Source: JBBQTQ01 sp038213135
GTDB taxonomy: Bacteria > Actinomycetota > Thermoleophilia > Gaiellales > Gaiellaceae
Length of the DNA: 17,776 nucleotides
Direction of reading: 5' to 3'
NCBI GenBank assembly: GCA_038213135.1
Contig: JBBQTQ010000055.1
Location: 1-17,776, forward strand
The translations under genes were made by a program, and so were the position numbers. Every line of letters starts with the position of its first letter. The stretch's first letter is position 1. The notes beneath the pieces were generated by a model, which saw only the letters and a list, made by a program, of their open reading frames with translations, was not told the DNA's origin and did no database searches. This document shows, one piece after another, positions 1-8,600 of the stretch.

Positions 1-1
1 C

Positions 2-130
2 ACCTTCGCCTGGCTCCACCAATTCAAGCGGCTGCTCGTCCGCTACGACCGCCGAGCCGAGATCCACGAAGCCTTCCTCGCCCTCGGCTGCTGCCTCGTC
101 TGCTTCAGAAGACTCCGGCCGTCATTGTGA
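2..130 (+). CDS. IS5-family transposase, C-terminal fragment
   Basis: Frame 2 is open from the window edge to TGA at 128-130 and gives 42 residues beginning TFAWLHQFKRLLVRYDRR and continuing with IHEAFLALGCCLVC. This W-L-x2-F-x-R-L-L-x-R-Y-D pattern followed by a hydrophobic helix is the usual C-terminus of DDE transposases of the IS5 family; the last catalytic Glu normally lies a few residues upstream of TFAWL, outside the window. Only the 3' end is present, so the subgroup cannot be named. The stop lies 8 bp from the stop codon of the convergent dehydrogenase gene, so the right end of the element must lie close to or within that junction. Confidence 0.8.
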   Translation, partial: TFAWLHQFKRLLVRYDRRAEIHEAFLALGCCLVCFRRLRPSL

Positions 131-138
131 TTCGAGTT

Positions 139-1209
139 CTAAAGGGCCGACCAGCCCTCGAGCTTCGCCCGGACTCGGCGGATCACGTCGTCGGTGAACT
201 CGGTCGTGCCCGTGTGTCCGCCGAGGTCTGCCGTGCGGACACCCTCGGCGACCGCCTCGAGCGCGCCTTCGCGGATCGCGCGCGCCGCCTCGGCGGCCTC
301 GTCACCCGCGAAGGTGAGGAGCGAAGCCGCGGCCAGGATCATCGCCAGCGGGTTGGCGATGTTCTTGCCGTGGAGCGAGGGCGCCGTGCCGTGCGCCGCC
401 TCGGCCATGATCACGCACGGCACGTACTCCTCGTCCAGCGCGACGACGAGCGACTCCGAGCCCGCGATCGAGCCGAAGAGCGGCAGCACGAGGTCGGAGA
501 GGATGTCGCCGTCCCGGTTCAGAGCCGGGATCACGAGCGGCTCGCCGCTGCCGGCGATCAGGAGCGCGAAGGTCGCGTCGATCAGCTGGGGCTGGTACCG
601 CACCTCGGGATGGCGCGCCGCCGCCGTGTCCATCTCCTCCTTCAGCATCCCCTCGTAGACCGGGCTGACCGTGTACTTCGGCCCGCCGAAGACCTTCGCG
701 CCGGTGCGCCCGGCGAGGCGGAACGCGAACTCCGCGACCTCGTGGCAGACGCGCCGCTCGATCCGCTCGGTGCGGAACGCGACTTCGTCGTCCCCGTCGC
801 CCTCGCGCCACTCCTTGGCGCCGTAGGCGTCGCCGACCGCCATCCGCACGACCGAGATCGGCGAATGGGCGCCGCCGAGCGGGATCACACCCGGAATCCG
901 CCGCCCTGTTCGCACGATCACGCTGCCGCCGATCTCCTCGCGCAGGATCCGGTTGGGGGAGCCGACGTCGTCCTTCGTCTCCGGCGTGATCGTCGCCGCC
1001 TTCAGGCCGAGCCCGGCCTCGCGGATCGCAGCGGCCGCCTCGTGCACGACCTGGTTCTTCGTACTTCGTCGAGACTCGAGCGAGAGGTCGTAGCGCGGCA
1101 GCTCGAACTCGAGGCCGATCACGTCAGGCGCGAGGACCCGGAGCGCTTCCTCGAGCAGCTCCTGCCCGGTCTCGTCCCCCTCCAGCACGGCGATCGTCCG
1201 GCGCTCCAT
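139..1209 (-). CDS. Isocitrate/isopropylmalate dehydrogenase family protein
   Basis: A 356-residue NAD(P)-dependent beta-decarboxylating dehydrogenase. Visible family features in order: GDETGQE (11-17, the usual GDGIGPE loop), TITPE (74-78) and SPN (84-86) in the substrate loop, arginines R87, R90 and R100 of the substrate-binding cluster, GPKYT (177-181), the metal-binding NRDGDILSD (231-239), EAAHGTAP (270-277) and NPLAM (286-290). The family oxidises and decarboxylates isocitrate, 3-isopropylmalate, homoisocitrate or tartrate. The TPE...SPN...ILREEIGG arrangement looks closer to the eukaryote-type isocitrate dehydrogenase branch than to LeuB, but substrate cannot be fixed from sequence, and no leucine or TCA genes are adjacent. 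The ATG at 1207-1209 has no clear Shine-Dalgarno; a TAGAAT -10-like box 9 nt upstream suggests a leaderless message. It diverges from the topoisomerase gene. Confidence 0.85.
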   Translation of the reverse strand: MERRTIAVLEGDETGQELLEEALRVLAPDVIGLEFELPRYDLSLESRRSTKNQVVHEAAAAIREAGLGLKAATITPETKDDVGSPNRILREEIGGSVIVRTGRRIPGVIPLGGAHSPISVVRMAVGDAYGAKEWREGDGDDEVAFRTERIERRVCHEVAEFAFRLAGRTGAKVFGGPKYTVSPVYEGMLKEEMDTAAARHPEVRYQPQLIDATFALLIAGSGEPLVIPALNRDGDILSDLVLPLFGSIAGSESLVVALDEEYVPCVIMAEAAHGTAPSLHGKNIANPLAMILAAASLLTFAGDEAAEAARAIREGALEAVAEGVRTADLGGHTGTTEFTDDVIRRVRAKLEGWSAL

Positions 1210-1218
1210 CGGTGGCCG

Positions 1219-1224
1219 ATTCTA
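1219..1224 (-). promoter_or_regulatory. Probable -10 box of a leaderless promoter for the dehydrogenase gene
   Basis: On the - strand TAGAAT (5 of 6 matches to TATAAT) ends 9 nt before the ATG at 1209, the spacing expected when transcription starts at or next to the start codon. No purine-rich ribosome-binding site lies between. No convincing -35 box was found. Motif seen directly; function inferred. Confidence 0.4.
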
Positions 1225-1297
1225 CGCGTGGGGATTAGTTCTCCCGCCGCGCGGCAACGAGCGCGGGACGGCGACGAGGACGCTGCGGTGGCGACGG

Positions 1298-2287
1298 GTG
1301 GGGTCGCGGAGCAGGTTCCGCTACGTCGACGGGAACGGAAAGCGGGTGACCGACGTGGACGCTCTTGCCCGCGTCGAGGCGCTGAGGATCCCGCCCGCGT
1401 GGCGCGACGTCCGGATCTCGCCAAGACCGCGGGCGAAGCTCCAGGCGACCGGCCTGGACGCCGCCGGTCGGCGGCAATACCTCTACCACGCCGACTTTCG
1501 CGGCGCGCAGGACGAGGCGAAGTTCGACAAGCTGATCCGCTTCGCCGAGCGCCTGCCCCAGCTTCGCCACGCGATGGCAGAGCACATGGAGCTCGACTCG
1601 CTCGAGCGCGAGCGGATCTGCGCTGTCGCCGTCCGCCTGATCAACCTCGGCTGGTTTCGCGTCGGCGGTGACGAATACGTCAAGACTTCTCGGACGTTCG
1701 GGGTCACGACTCTGCGCAAGAGCCACGTGACGGTGCGTGGGAGCCGTGCGGTGTTTCGCTACCGGGGCAAGCACCGAGTCTGGGTCCATACCGCGATCGT
1801 CGCTCCCGAGCTCGCCGATGCACTCCGCGAGCTCGAGGCGTTGCCCGGTGGATCGCGTCTCTTCCGCTACCGGAACGAGGGGCAGCTCTGCAACCTCACC
1901 GCGCAGAAGCTGAACGCCTATGTGAAGGAGTATCTCGGTGACGAGTTCACGGCCAAGGATTTCCGAACCTGGGGCGGCACGCTCGTGGCGGCGATCGCCC
2001 TTGCCGAGCGGGGCTGCGTTCTGTCCGAAGGCGAGTTGCGACGCGCGGTTGCCGCCGTTATGCGGACCGTCGGCGAGAAGCTCGGCAATACGCCCGCGGT
2101 CGCGCGCTCGTCGTATGTGAGTCCCGCGGTCATCGAGCAGTACCGTGCGGGGCGCACGATTGCGGATTTCCGGCCACGGCATTTACGGGTCGTGGGCGCC
2201 CGCGATAGCGAGCTCGATCCCGAGGAGCGGGCACTTCTCTCGCTGCTGCGTTCCTGGCGAATTCGGTCCGCGCGCGCTGCCTCATGA
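1298..2287 (+). CDS. DNA topoisomerase IB (poxvirus/bacterial type)
   Basis: A 329-residue type IB topoisomerase that relaxes supercoils through a 3'-phosphotyrosyl intermediate. The N-terminal domain shows FRYVDGNGKRVTD and IPPAWRDV, typical of the bacterial family. The catalytic set aligns with vaccinia topoisomerase: R121 (in RVGGDEY), K158 (YRGKHRVWV), R223 (KDFRTWGGT) and Y273 (within NTPAVARSSYVSP). The vaccinia general-acid His is Asn here (N264), a substitution I believe is common in bacterial members. Length is normal. The GTG at 1298 is the first credible start, but the frame stays open upstream and encodes TLRWRRVGSRSRF, which resembles the conserved start of the family, so translation could begin slightly earlier at a non-standard codon. 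No strong ribosome-binding site is visible. It ends 59 bp before the small zinc-ribbon gene. Confidence 0.93.
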   Translation: MGSRSRFRYVDGNGKRVTDVDALARVEALRIPPAWRDVRISPRPRAKLQATGLDAAGRRQYLYHADFRGAQDEAKFDKLIRFAERLPQLRHAMAEHMELDSLERERICAVAVRLINLGWFRVGGDEYVKTSRTFGVTTLRKSHVTVRGSRAVFRYRGKHRVWVHTAIVAPELADALRELEALPGGSRLFRYRNEGQLCNLTAQKLNAYVKEYLGDEFTAKDFRTWGGTLVAAIALAERGCVLSEGELRRAVAAVMRTVGEKLGNTPAVARSSYVSPAVIEQYRAGRTIADFRPRHLRVVGARDSELDPEERALLSLLRSWRIRSARAAS

Positions 2288-2346
2288 ATTCGCATTGACT
2301 TTCCGCTAGGATTCTGGCCGCAGGAAGGACCCTCGAGGAGGAAAAC

Positions 2347-2544
2347 ATGGCCCGCAAGACCGTACTCGTATGTGACAATTGCGCGAAGGAAGTTGACGAG
2401 GGTAAAGGGGCGACATTGCGCGTCAACTTTGCCGACGCACGGCGCGGCTCGAAGCAAGCGGATCTCTGCGACGACTGCGCGGGCAAGATGCCCGGCCGTG
2501 CGGCGGCCCGCCGCGGCCGGCGGCCCAAGGCGCAAACTGCCTAG
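2347..2544 (+). CDS. Small two-CxxC zinc-ribbon protein with basic tail
   Basis: A 65-residue protein. CDNC (residues 9-12) and CDDC (41-44) form a likely zinc ribbon spanning most of the chain. Between them lies a conserved-looking KEVDEGKGATLRVNFADARRG segment. The tail ARRGRRPKA is strongly basic and resembles a degenerate AT-hook (consensus core GRP), which hints at nucleic-acid binding. It has the best ribosome-binding site in the window: GAGGAGG at 2335-2341, 5 nt before the ATG, predicting high expression. A weak TAGGAT at 2307-2312 could be its -10 box. It is followed by a strong hairpin, so it is probably a monocistronic unit. I recognise this as a type of conserved hypothetical protein seen in actinobacteria; function is unknown. 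Confidence 0.75.
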   Translation: MARKTVLVCDNCAKEVDEGKGATLRVNFADARRGSKQADLCDDCAGKMPGRAAARRGRRPKAQTA

Positions 2545-2567
2545 ACGCAACTAGGACGCGCAGGGCC

Positions 2568-2600
2568 GAGGGACAGGCCTAGTTTGTAGGCCTGTCCCTC
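2568..2600. terminator. Perfect 13-bp hairpin after the zinc-ribbon gene
   Basis: GAGGGACAGGCCT (2568-2580) is followed by a 7-nt loop and its exact reverse complement (2588-2600). It starts 24 bp after the zinc-ribbon stop and lies 78 bp before addB. No T tract follows on either strand, so it is either a GC-rich hairpin terminator without a U run or a dispersed palindromic repeat. The rest of 2545-2678 shows no gene. Confidence 0.55.
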
Positions 2601-2678
2601 ACACCACAATGGCCACGCGCGGTTTTTGCGCTCTTTTCTTTGGTGCCGTAAGAGGGGTCGTCGGGACCCAGGACTAGC

Positions 2679-5603
2679 ATGGAGCCCGTGGGCCTGACGC
2701 TCATCGCCGGCCCGGCGAACGCCGGGAAAGTCGCGCTGCTCCTCGAGCGCTACCTCGAGCAACTGTCCCGCGAGGCTATCCTGATCGTGCCGAACCGGTC
2801 GGACGTCGAGCAGGTCGAGCGCGACCTGCTCTCGCGCTGCGGAGCGCTGCTCGCCGGCTCGATCGGGACCTTCGACGACCTCTTCGAGCGGATCGCCTGG
2901 GCCGACCCTGCGTACAAGCCGCTTGCAAGCCCTGCGCAGCGAGTGCTGATCGCGAGGCGCGCGGTCGGTGGCGTCACGCTGAACGGCCTCAGCGCCTCGG
3001 CACGTCACGCCGGCTTCGTCGATTCCCTGCTGCAGGCAGTCGGCGAGCTCGAATCCGGGCTGCTGGAACCGTCCGCGCTCGACGGTGACCTGGGACGCTT
3101 GTATGCCGCCTACCGAGCGGAGCTCGACCGCTTCGGACTCTGGGATCGCGACCTCCTCCGGGCGCGCGCGGCCGGGCGCGTCGCGAGCGACTTCGACGCG
3201 TGGCACGGAGAGCCGGTCTTCGCCTACGGATTCGAAGACCTGACCGCCGCCGAGTGGCGACTCCTGGAAGCACTGGCCGGGCGGGCCGAGGTGACCGTCT
3301 CGCTCCCGTACGAGGCGGGACGGCCGGCTTTCGCGTCGCTGCAGGGAACCGCCGAGGATCTTTCGGCGCTCGCGGACGGGCGGATTGAGATCCTGCCCGC
3401 ACGGTCCTCCGAATACGCGCATCCGGCGCTCGCCCATCTGGAGCGCGCGCTCTTCTCCGACACGCCGCCGGAAGCGCCGCCCCTGGAGGGCGCCGTGCGC
3501 TTCCTCGAGGCGGCCGGCACCCGTGGCGCGCTCGAGCTCGTCGGCTCGGAGATCCTCGAGCTCGTTCGTGAAGGAACGGCGCCCGAGCGGATCGCGATCG
3601 TCTGCCCCTCGCTCGACCGCTGGCGTGCACCGGTCGAGACCGCGCTCGCCCCGCTCGGGATCCCCTACGGCTACGAAGGCTACGTCCGGCTCGGGCGCAC
3701 GCCGTTCGGTGCCGCCCTGCTGAGCCTGCTCCGCTTCACGTGGCTCGGCGGCGGCCGCACCGAGCTGTACGGGTTCCTCCGGTCGCCCTACTCGGGCATC
3801 GGCCGCGGTGCGGTCGACTTCGCCGAGGGCCGGCTGCGCGGCCGCGGGATCGCCCACCCGGAACGGGTCGAGGAGGAGACCGAGAAGCTTCGGGGCGCGC
3901 CCGTTCCCTCGCTGCGGGCGCTGCGCGCCGCCGAGAGCCCGCTCGCGGGCGTCCGCGAGCTCGTCGGCTCGATGCTGCGCTCGGCGCACGGCACCGACTC
4001 GCCCCCTGCGAGCGTGGCGGCACGCGACGACCTGCGCGCCTACGAAGCCGCCTCCCGGCTGCTCGACGAGCTCGAAGGCTGGCGGCGGCTCGGCGGTGAG
4101 CTCGCCGAGGAGGACATCGTGGCTGCGCTGGAGCGCGCCGAAGTCCGTGTCTCGCCGCCGGCGAGTGCCGGCCGAGTTGCCGTGCTCGACCTCCTGCGCG
4201 CCCGTACGCGCCGCTTCGATGCGGTCTTCCTGCTCGGCCTGGAGGAGGGCGTCCTGCCGCGCCGCGAGCGCGAGTCCCCATTCCTCGACGACGACATCCG
4301 CACGGCGCTCGGCTCGCGCCTGCAAAGGCCCGACGGAGTGGCCCGCGACCGCTACCTCTTCTACACGGCCTGCACGCGCGCGACGCGGAGGCTCTATCTC
4401 GTCCGCGAGGCCGCGACCGACGACGGCAGTCCACGCGAGCCGAGCCCGTTCTGGGACGAGGTGCGCGCGGTCTTCCGCGACGAGGACGTGAAGCGCGCGA
4501 CGGTGCGGCGGCCCCTGTCTCACCTGACGTGGCGGATCGACGAGGCCCCGAGCGAGCGAGAGCGGCTGCGTGCGCTCGCTGCCCTGGACGCCGCCGAGCC
4601 GCCCGCGGCGAGGGCACTCGCACGCGCGAACGGCTGGGAGCGCCGCCTCGCTCGCGCGCGGCGGGCGTTCAGCCGGCCGACCCGGCTTCGCCACTCGCTC
4701 GTGCTCGAGCAGCTCGGCCTGAAGCAGGTGTTCAACGTCACCGAGCTGGAGCGTTTCGCCGACTGCTCGTCGGCCTGGTTCGTCGAGCGCTTCCTCGACC
4801 CGAAGTCGATCGACGCGGAGGTGGACGCGAAGCTGCGCGGAAGCGTCGCGCACACGGCGCTGAACCGGTTCTTTGGTGCGGTGCCGAAGGAGCTTGGCAC
4901 CGAGCGCGTCGAGCCGGCTCAGGTCGAGGACGCCGTCCGGCTGATGCGCCGCTGCCTCGACGACGCGCTCGGCGGGGTGCGGCTCGAGATGAGCGAGCTG
5001 CAGCGCCGAGAGCTCGACCTGAGCCTCTGGCGCGACCTCGAGGCGCTCGTCCGCGCGGAGGCCGAGGCGCCGCTGCCACTCGTGCCGCGCCGCTTCGAGG
5101 TCTCCTTCGGCTCCGAGCGCTCCGCCCCCGAGCTCCAGCGCGGCCTCGATCTCGGCGGCGCAACCCTCTCCGGGAAGATCGACCGGATCGATCTCGACCC
5201 GTTCAGCGCCCGCGGGATCGTGATCGACTACAAGTCGGGCAAAGGCGCGCACTCCGCCGAGCAGATCGAAAAGGAGCTGCGCCTCCAGATCCCGCTCTAC
5301 ATGCTCGTGCTGCGCGATCTCGTCGGGATCGAGCCGCTCGGCGGCCTCTACCGTCCGCTTGCCGGCGACCGGAAGATGCGCGGCCTGCTGCGTGCCGACG
5401 CCAAGGACGACGTCCTGCCTGGGCTCGCCACCAACGACTACCTCGACGACGAGACGTTCTGGGCGCGTGTCGAGGGCGCGAAGGCCACTGCCCGTGGGCT
5501 CGCGGGTCGGATCCGGGAAGGCGACGTGCGGCACGACCCGCGCGGCGAGGAGTGCCCGTCGTGGTGCGACCTCTGGACGATCTGTCGGGTGAGGCGACCG
5601 TGA
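2679..5603 (+). CDS. addB: AddB-like helicase-nuclease subunit (PD-(D/E)XK nuclease)
   Basis: A 974-residue protein of the AddB class, the partner of AddA in processing DNA double-strand ends for recombination. The N-terminus has a degenerate P-loop, GPANAGKV (11-18), with Val where Thr/Ser coordinates Mg. Helicase-like motifs remain later, including DAVFLLGLEEGVLPRRE and FYTACTRATRRLYLV. The C-terminal RecB-type nuclease shows GKIDRID (D835), IDYKSGK (D850, K852) and LQIPLY (Q870, Y874). Four cysteines placed as in Fe-S AddB nucleases flank it: C696, then C959, C963 and C969 (C-x3-C-x5-C). ATG 2679 has only a weak AGGA upstream. The stop overlaps the addA GTG by 4 nt (GTGA), so the two are translationally coupled. 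Mycobacterial AdnA is an alternative model; the dead P-loop favours the AddB role. Confidence 0.87.
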   Translation: MEPVGLTLIAGPANAGKVALLLERYLEQLSREAILIVPNRSDVEQVERDLLSRCGALLAGSIGTFDDLFERIAWADPAYKPLASPAQRVLIARRAVGGVTLNGLSASARHAGFVDSLLQAVGELESGLLEPSALDGDLGRLYAAYRAELDRFGLWDRDLLRARAAGRVASDFDAWHGEPVFAYGFEDLTAAEWRLLEALAGRAEVTVSLPYEAGRPAFASLQGTAEDLSALADGRIEILPARSSEYAHPALAHLERALFSDTPPEAPPLEGAVRFLEAAGTRGALELVGSEILELVREGTAPERIAIVCPSLDRWRAPVETALAPLGIPYGYEGYVRLGRTPFGAALLSLLRFTWLGGGRTELYGFLRSPYSGIGRGAVDFAEGRLRGRGIAHPERVEEETEKLRGAPVPSLRALRAAESPLAGVRELVGSMLRSAHGTDSPPASVAARDDLRAYEAASRLLDELEGWRRLGGELAEEDIVAALERAEVRVSPPASAGRVAVLDLLRARTRRFDAVFLLGLEEGVLPRRERESPFLDDDIRTALGSRLQRPDGVARDRYLFYTACTRATRRLYLVREAATDDGSPREPSPFWDEVRAVFRDEDVKRATVRRPLSHLTWRIDEAPSERERLRALAALDAAEPPAARALARANGWERRLARARRAFSRPTRLRHSLVLEQLGLKQVFNVTELERFADCSSAWFVERFLDPKSIDAEVDAKLRGSVAHTALNRFFGAVPKELGTERVEPAQVEDAVRLMRRCLDDALGGVRLEMSELQRRELDLSLWRDLEALVRAEAEAPLPLVPRRFEVSFGSERSAPELQRGLDLGGATLSGKIDRIDLDPFSARGIVIDYKSGKGAHSAEQIEKELRLQIPLYMLVLRDLVGIEPLGGLYRPLAGDRKMRGLLRADAKDDVLPGLATNDYLDDETFWARVEGAKATARGLAGRIREGDVRHDPRGEECPSWCDLWTICRVRRP

Positions 5604-8600
5604 ACGACCAACAACTTGCGGCCGTCGAAGCGCGGGGCCGGGTCTTCGTCTCGGCGGGTGCCGGCACGGGCAAGACCTCAGTCGTCGTCGAGCGCTTCGT
5701 GCGCGCGGTCTGCGACGAGGGCCTCGACGTCGAGTCGATCCTCGTCATCACCTACACGCGCAAGGCCGCAGCCGAGCTGCGCTCGCGCATCCGGGTGGCA
5801 CTCGGCGAGCGGGGCCGGCCCGAGCTCGCGCGCCGCCTCGACGGCGCCTGGATCTCGACGATCCACGGCTTCTGCAACCGGCTCCTGAAAAGCCATCCGT
5901 TCGCAGCCGGGCTCGACCCGCGCTTTCGCGAGCTCGACGAGGCGCAGTCGGCTGTGCTCCGGAGTGAGGCATTCGACGCCGCGCTCACCGCCTTCTGCGC
6001 GAGCGAGGAGCCCGACCGGCTGCAGCTGCTCGTCTCCTACGGGGGTGCCCGGCTGCGGGGGATGTTGATCGGCGTCTACGAGACGCTGCGCGCGGCCGGT
6101 CGCGAGCTCGTGCTCGAGCTGGGGGAGGGAGCGCCGCTCGACGAGCGCGTGGAGGAGCTACGGGTCGCAGCGCAGTGCCTTGCGGACGACGCCGCGGCGA
6201 CCGACAAGCAGCGCGGAGCGGCCCGCGCGCTGCTCGACCTGCTCGGGGCGATGCGCTCTCCCGATCGATTGCTCGACCTGAGCGAGTTCCGCGCCCGCGG
6301 CGAGCGTGCAGCGAGCTACGAGGAAGCCCGCAAGCGCGCCGAGCAGGCTGCGCTCGACAACGCCGCCGCCGGTGATCGCGACCTGCTCCAGGAGCTGCTC
6401 GACCGCTTCGCCGCCGCCTACTCGGTGGCGAAGGAGCGCGAGTCCGCGCTCGACTTCGAGGACCTCCAGCTCGCCGCCCGCGACCTGCTTCGCGACCACG
6501 ACGCGATCCGCGAGCGCGAGCAGCTCCGCTTCCGGTCGCTGATGGTCGACGAGTTCCAGGACACGAACCGGCTCCAGTGCGAGCTCGTCGACCTGCTCGC
6601 CGGCGGGTTGGGCGAGAAGGAAACCTTCTTCGTGGGAGACGAGTTCCAGTCGATCTACGGCTTCCGACACGCGGACGTCCACGTCTTCCGCGAGCGGCGC
6701 GCGCAGTCGGGCGGCGGCCTCGCGCTGACCAAGAACTACCGCTCGCGGCCTGAGGTGCTGGCCGCGGTCAACGCGCTCTTCCAGTCCGACTTCGGCGAGG
6801 AGTTCCAGCCGCTCGCCGCCTCCGCGGAGTTCCCGGATCCCGTCTTCGGCCACCCCGTCGAGCTGCTCGTCACCGACAAGGCGAGCTACGCGGACACGGG
6901 CGAGCACTGGCGGCGCGGCGAGGCCAAGCACATCGCGCGGCGAGTGCGGGAGCTCGTCGACTCGGGCGCCGCGAGCGCGGGAGAGATCGTCCTGCTCTTC
7001 GCAGCGGGCACCGACGCCGAGTGGTACGAGGAGGAGCTGCGCCGTCTCGGCCTGCCCACGTACCGCGCGACCGGCCGCGGCTACTTCGGCCAGCAGCAGG
7101 TCGTCGACCTCCTCTCGTACCTGCGCCTGATCCACAACCGCTACGACGACGAGGCGCTGCTGACCGTGCTCGCGTCGCCGTTCGTCGGCGTCTCGAACGA
7201 CGCGCTCGTCCTGATCCGACGGGCCGCTCCCAAGCGGCCGCTCTTCGTCGGGATCGAGCGCTCGCTGCCGGAGGCGCTGGCCGAGGAAGACGCGCGGCTG
7301 CTGCTTGCGTTCAAGCAGCGCTACGACCGCCTCGTCACCGCTTCGACACGGCTTTCGCTCGAGCGGCTCTGCGAGCGGATCGTCGCCGATCACGACTACG
7401 ACCTGGCTGTGCTCGCGCAGTGGGACGGCCGCCGCCGCTACGCCAACCTGCGCAAGCTCGCGCGGCTCGCCCGCTCCTACGAGGAGCTGCGCGGCGGCGA
7501 CGTCGAGGGCTTCGTCCGCTTCGTGCGCCAGCAGGAGGCGGTCGGGGCGAAGGAGCTCGAAGCCGTTGCGGAGGAGGAGGGCGCCGACGCGGTACGGCTG
7601 CTGACCATCCACGCGGCGAAGGGGCTCGAGTTCAAGGTCGTGATCGTCGCCGACGCGGGTCGGGAGAGGCCGCCTCCCTCGTCGGACGAGATCCTGGCGC
7701 TCTCCGACGGCCGCTTCGGCTTCCAGGTTGCCAACCCGCTGACGAGCAAGCGTGCCCGTGCGTTCGGCTACGACGAAGTGCGAGCTGCTCGCAAGGCCGA
7801 GGAGCGTGCCGAGCGGCTACGCCTCTACTACGTGGCGATGACCCGGGCGATCGACAGGCTGATCGTCTCCGGAGCGATCGAGGCCGAGAAGATCGACGAC
7901 GCGACGCCGATCGGCTGGGTGCTCTCGACCCTCGACGCCGCCGAGGAGGTCGTAGCCGCGGGCGTCGAGCCCGTTGAGCTCGAGCGGGGCGACGCACGGC
8001 TGCTGCTGCGCGTCGACCGTTACTCACCCGTCGCCGAGGAGGCGCCCGCCGATGCCGCCGTCGAGCCAGGGCAGCTCTCGCTCTTCGACGCCCCGCTCGA
8101 GGAGGAGGTGGCGCCGGCGCCGATCCTGCCCGCGCTCGAACCGATCCCGGCGCCGCCGCTCGCGGAGCTGCGACAGCTTTCGTACAGCTCGCTGGCGCTC
8201 TTCGAGCGCTGCTCCTACCGCTACTTCGCGGAGCGCGTGGCCGGGATGCGTGAGCGTCGCGGCTCGGGGACTGTCCCCGGTCATGTCGGTTTGGCCGCGA
8301 CCGAGATCGGCGACGCGGCCCACCGGCTGCTCGAGCAGGTCGATCTGGCCGCGCCGGCGGTGCCGGGCCTGGAGCAGGTGCGCGCGTGGTATCCCGCGGT
8401 GACCGAGGACGAGCTGGAGCGGATCCGCGGGCTCGTGCTCGGCTACTGCGAGTCGGAGCTCCCGGCGCGGCTCGCCGGCGCGGCTCCCGAGCGGCCGTTC
8501 GCGTTCGAGCACGACGGCGTCCTGCTGCACGGGCGGCTCGACGTGCTGCGGCTCGACGGGCCGCGCGCGCTCGTCGTCGACTTCAAGTCGAACGTCCTGG

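Noticed and set aside
127..1671. 514-residue open frame on the + strand across the dehydrogenase and the start of topo IB
   Set aside because: Overlaps two genes with clear family motifs, and its product is low complexity.
2295..2312. TTGACT and TAGGAT before the zinc-ribbon gene as a promoter pair
   Set aside because: Only 6 nt separate them. TAGGAT alone remains a weak -10 candidate.
2541..5534. 997-residue open frame on the - strand opposite addB
   Set aside because: Arg/Ala/Glu-rich translation with no recognisable domain. It is the antisense shadow of a well-supported addB frame in GC-rich DNA.
4529..5599. Upstream extension of the addA frame to 4529
   Set aside because: It reads through addB in another frame and is Arg/Ala-rich. 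The helicase Q-motif and the GTGA overlap place the start at 5600.
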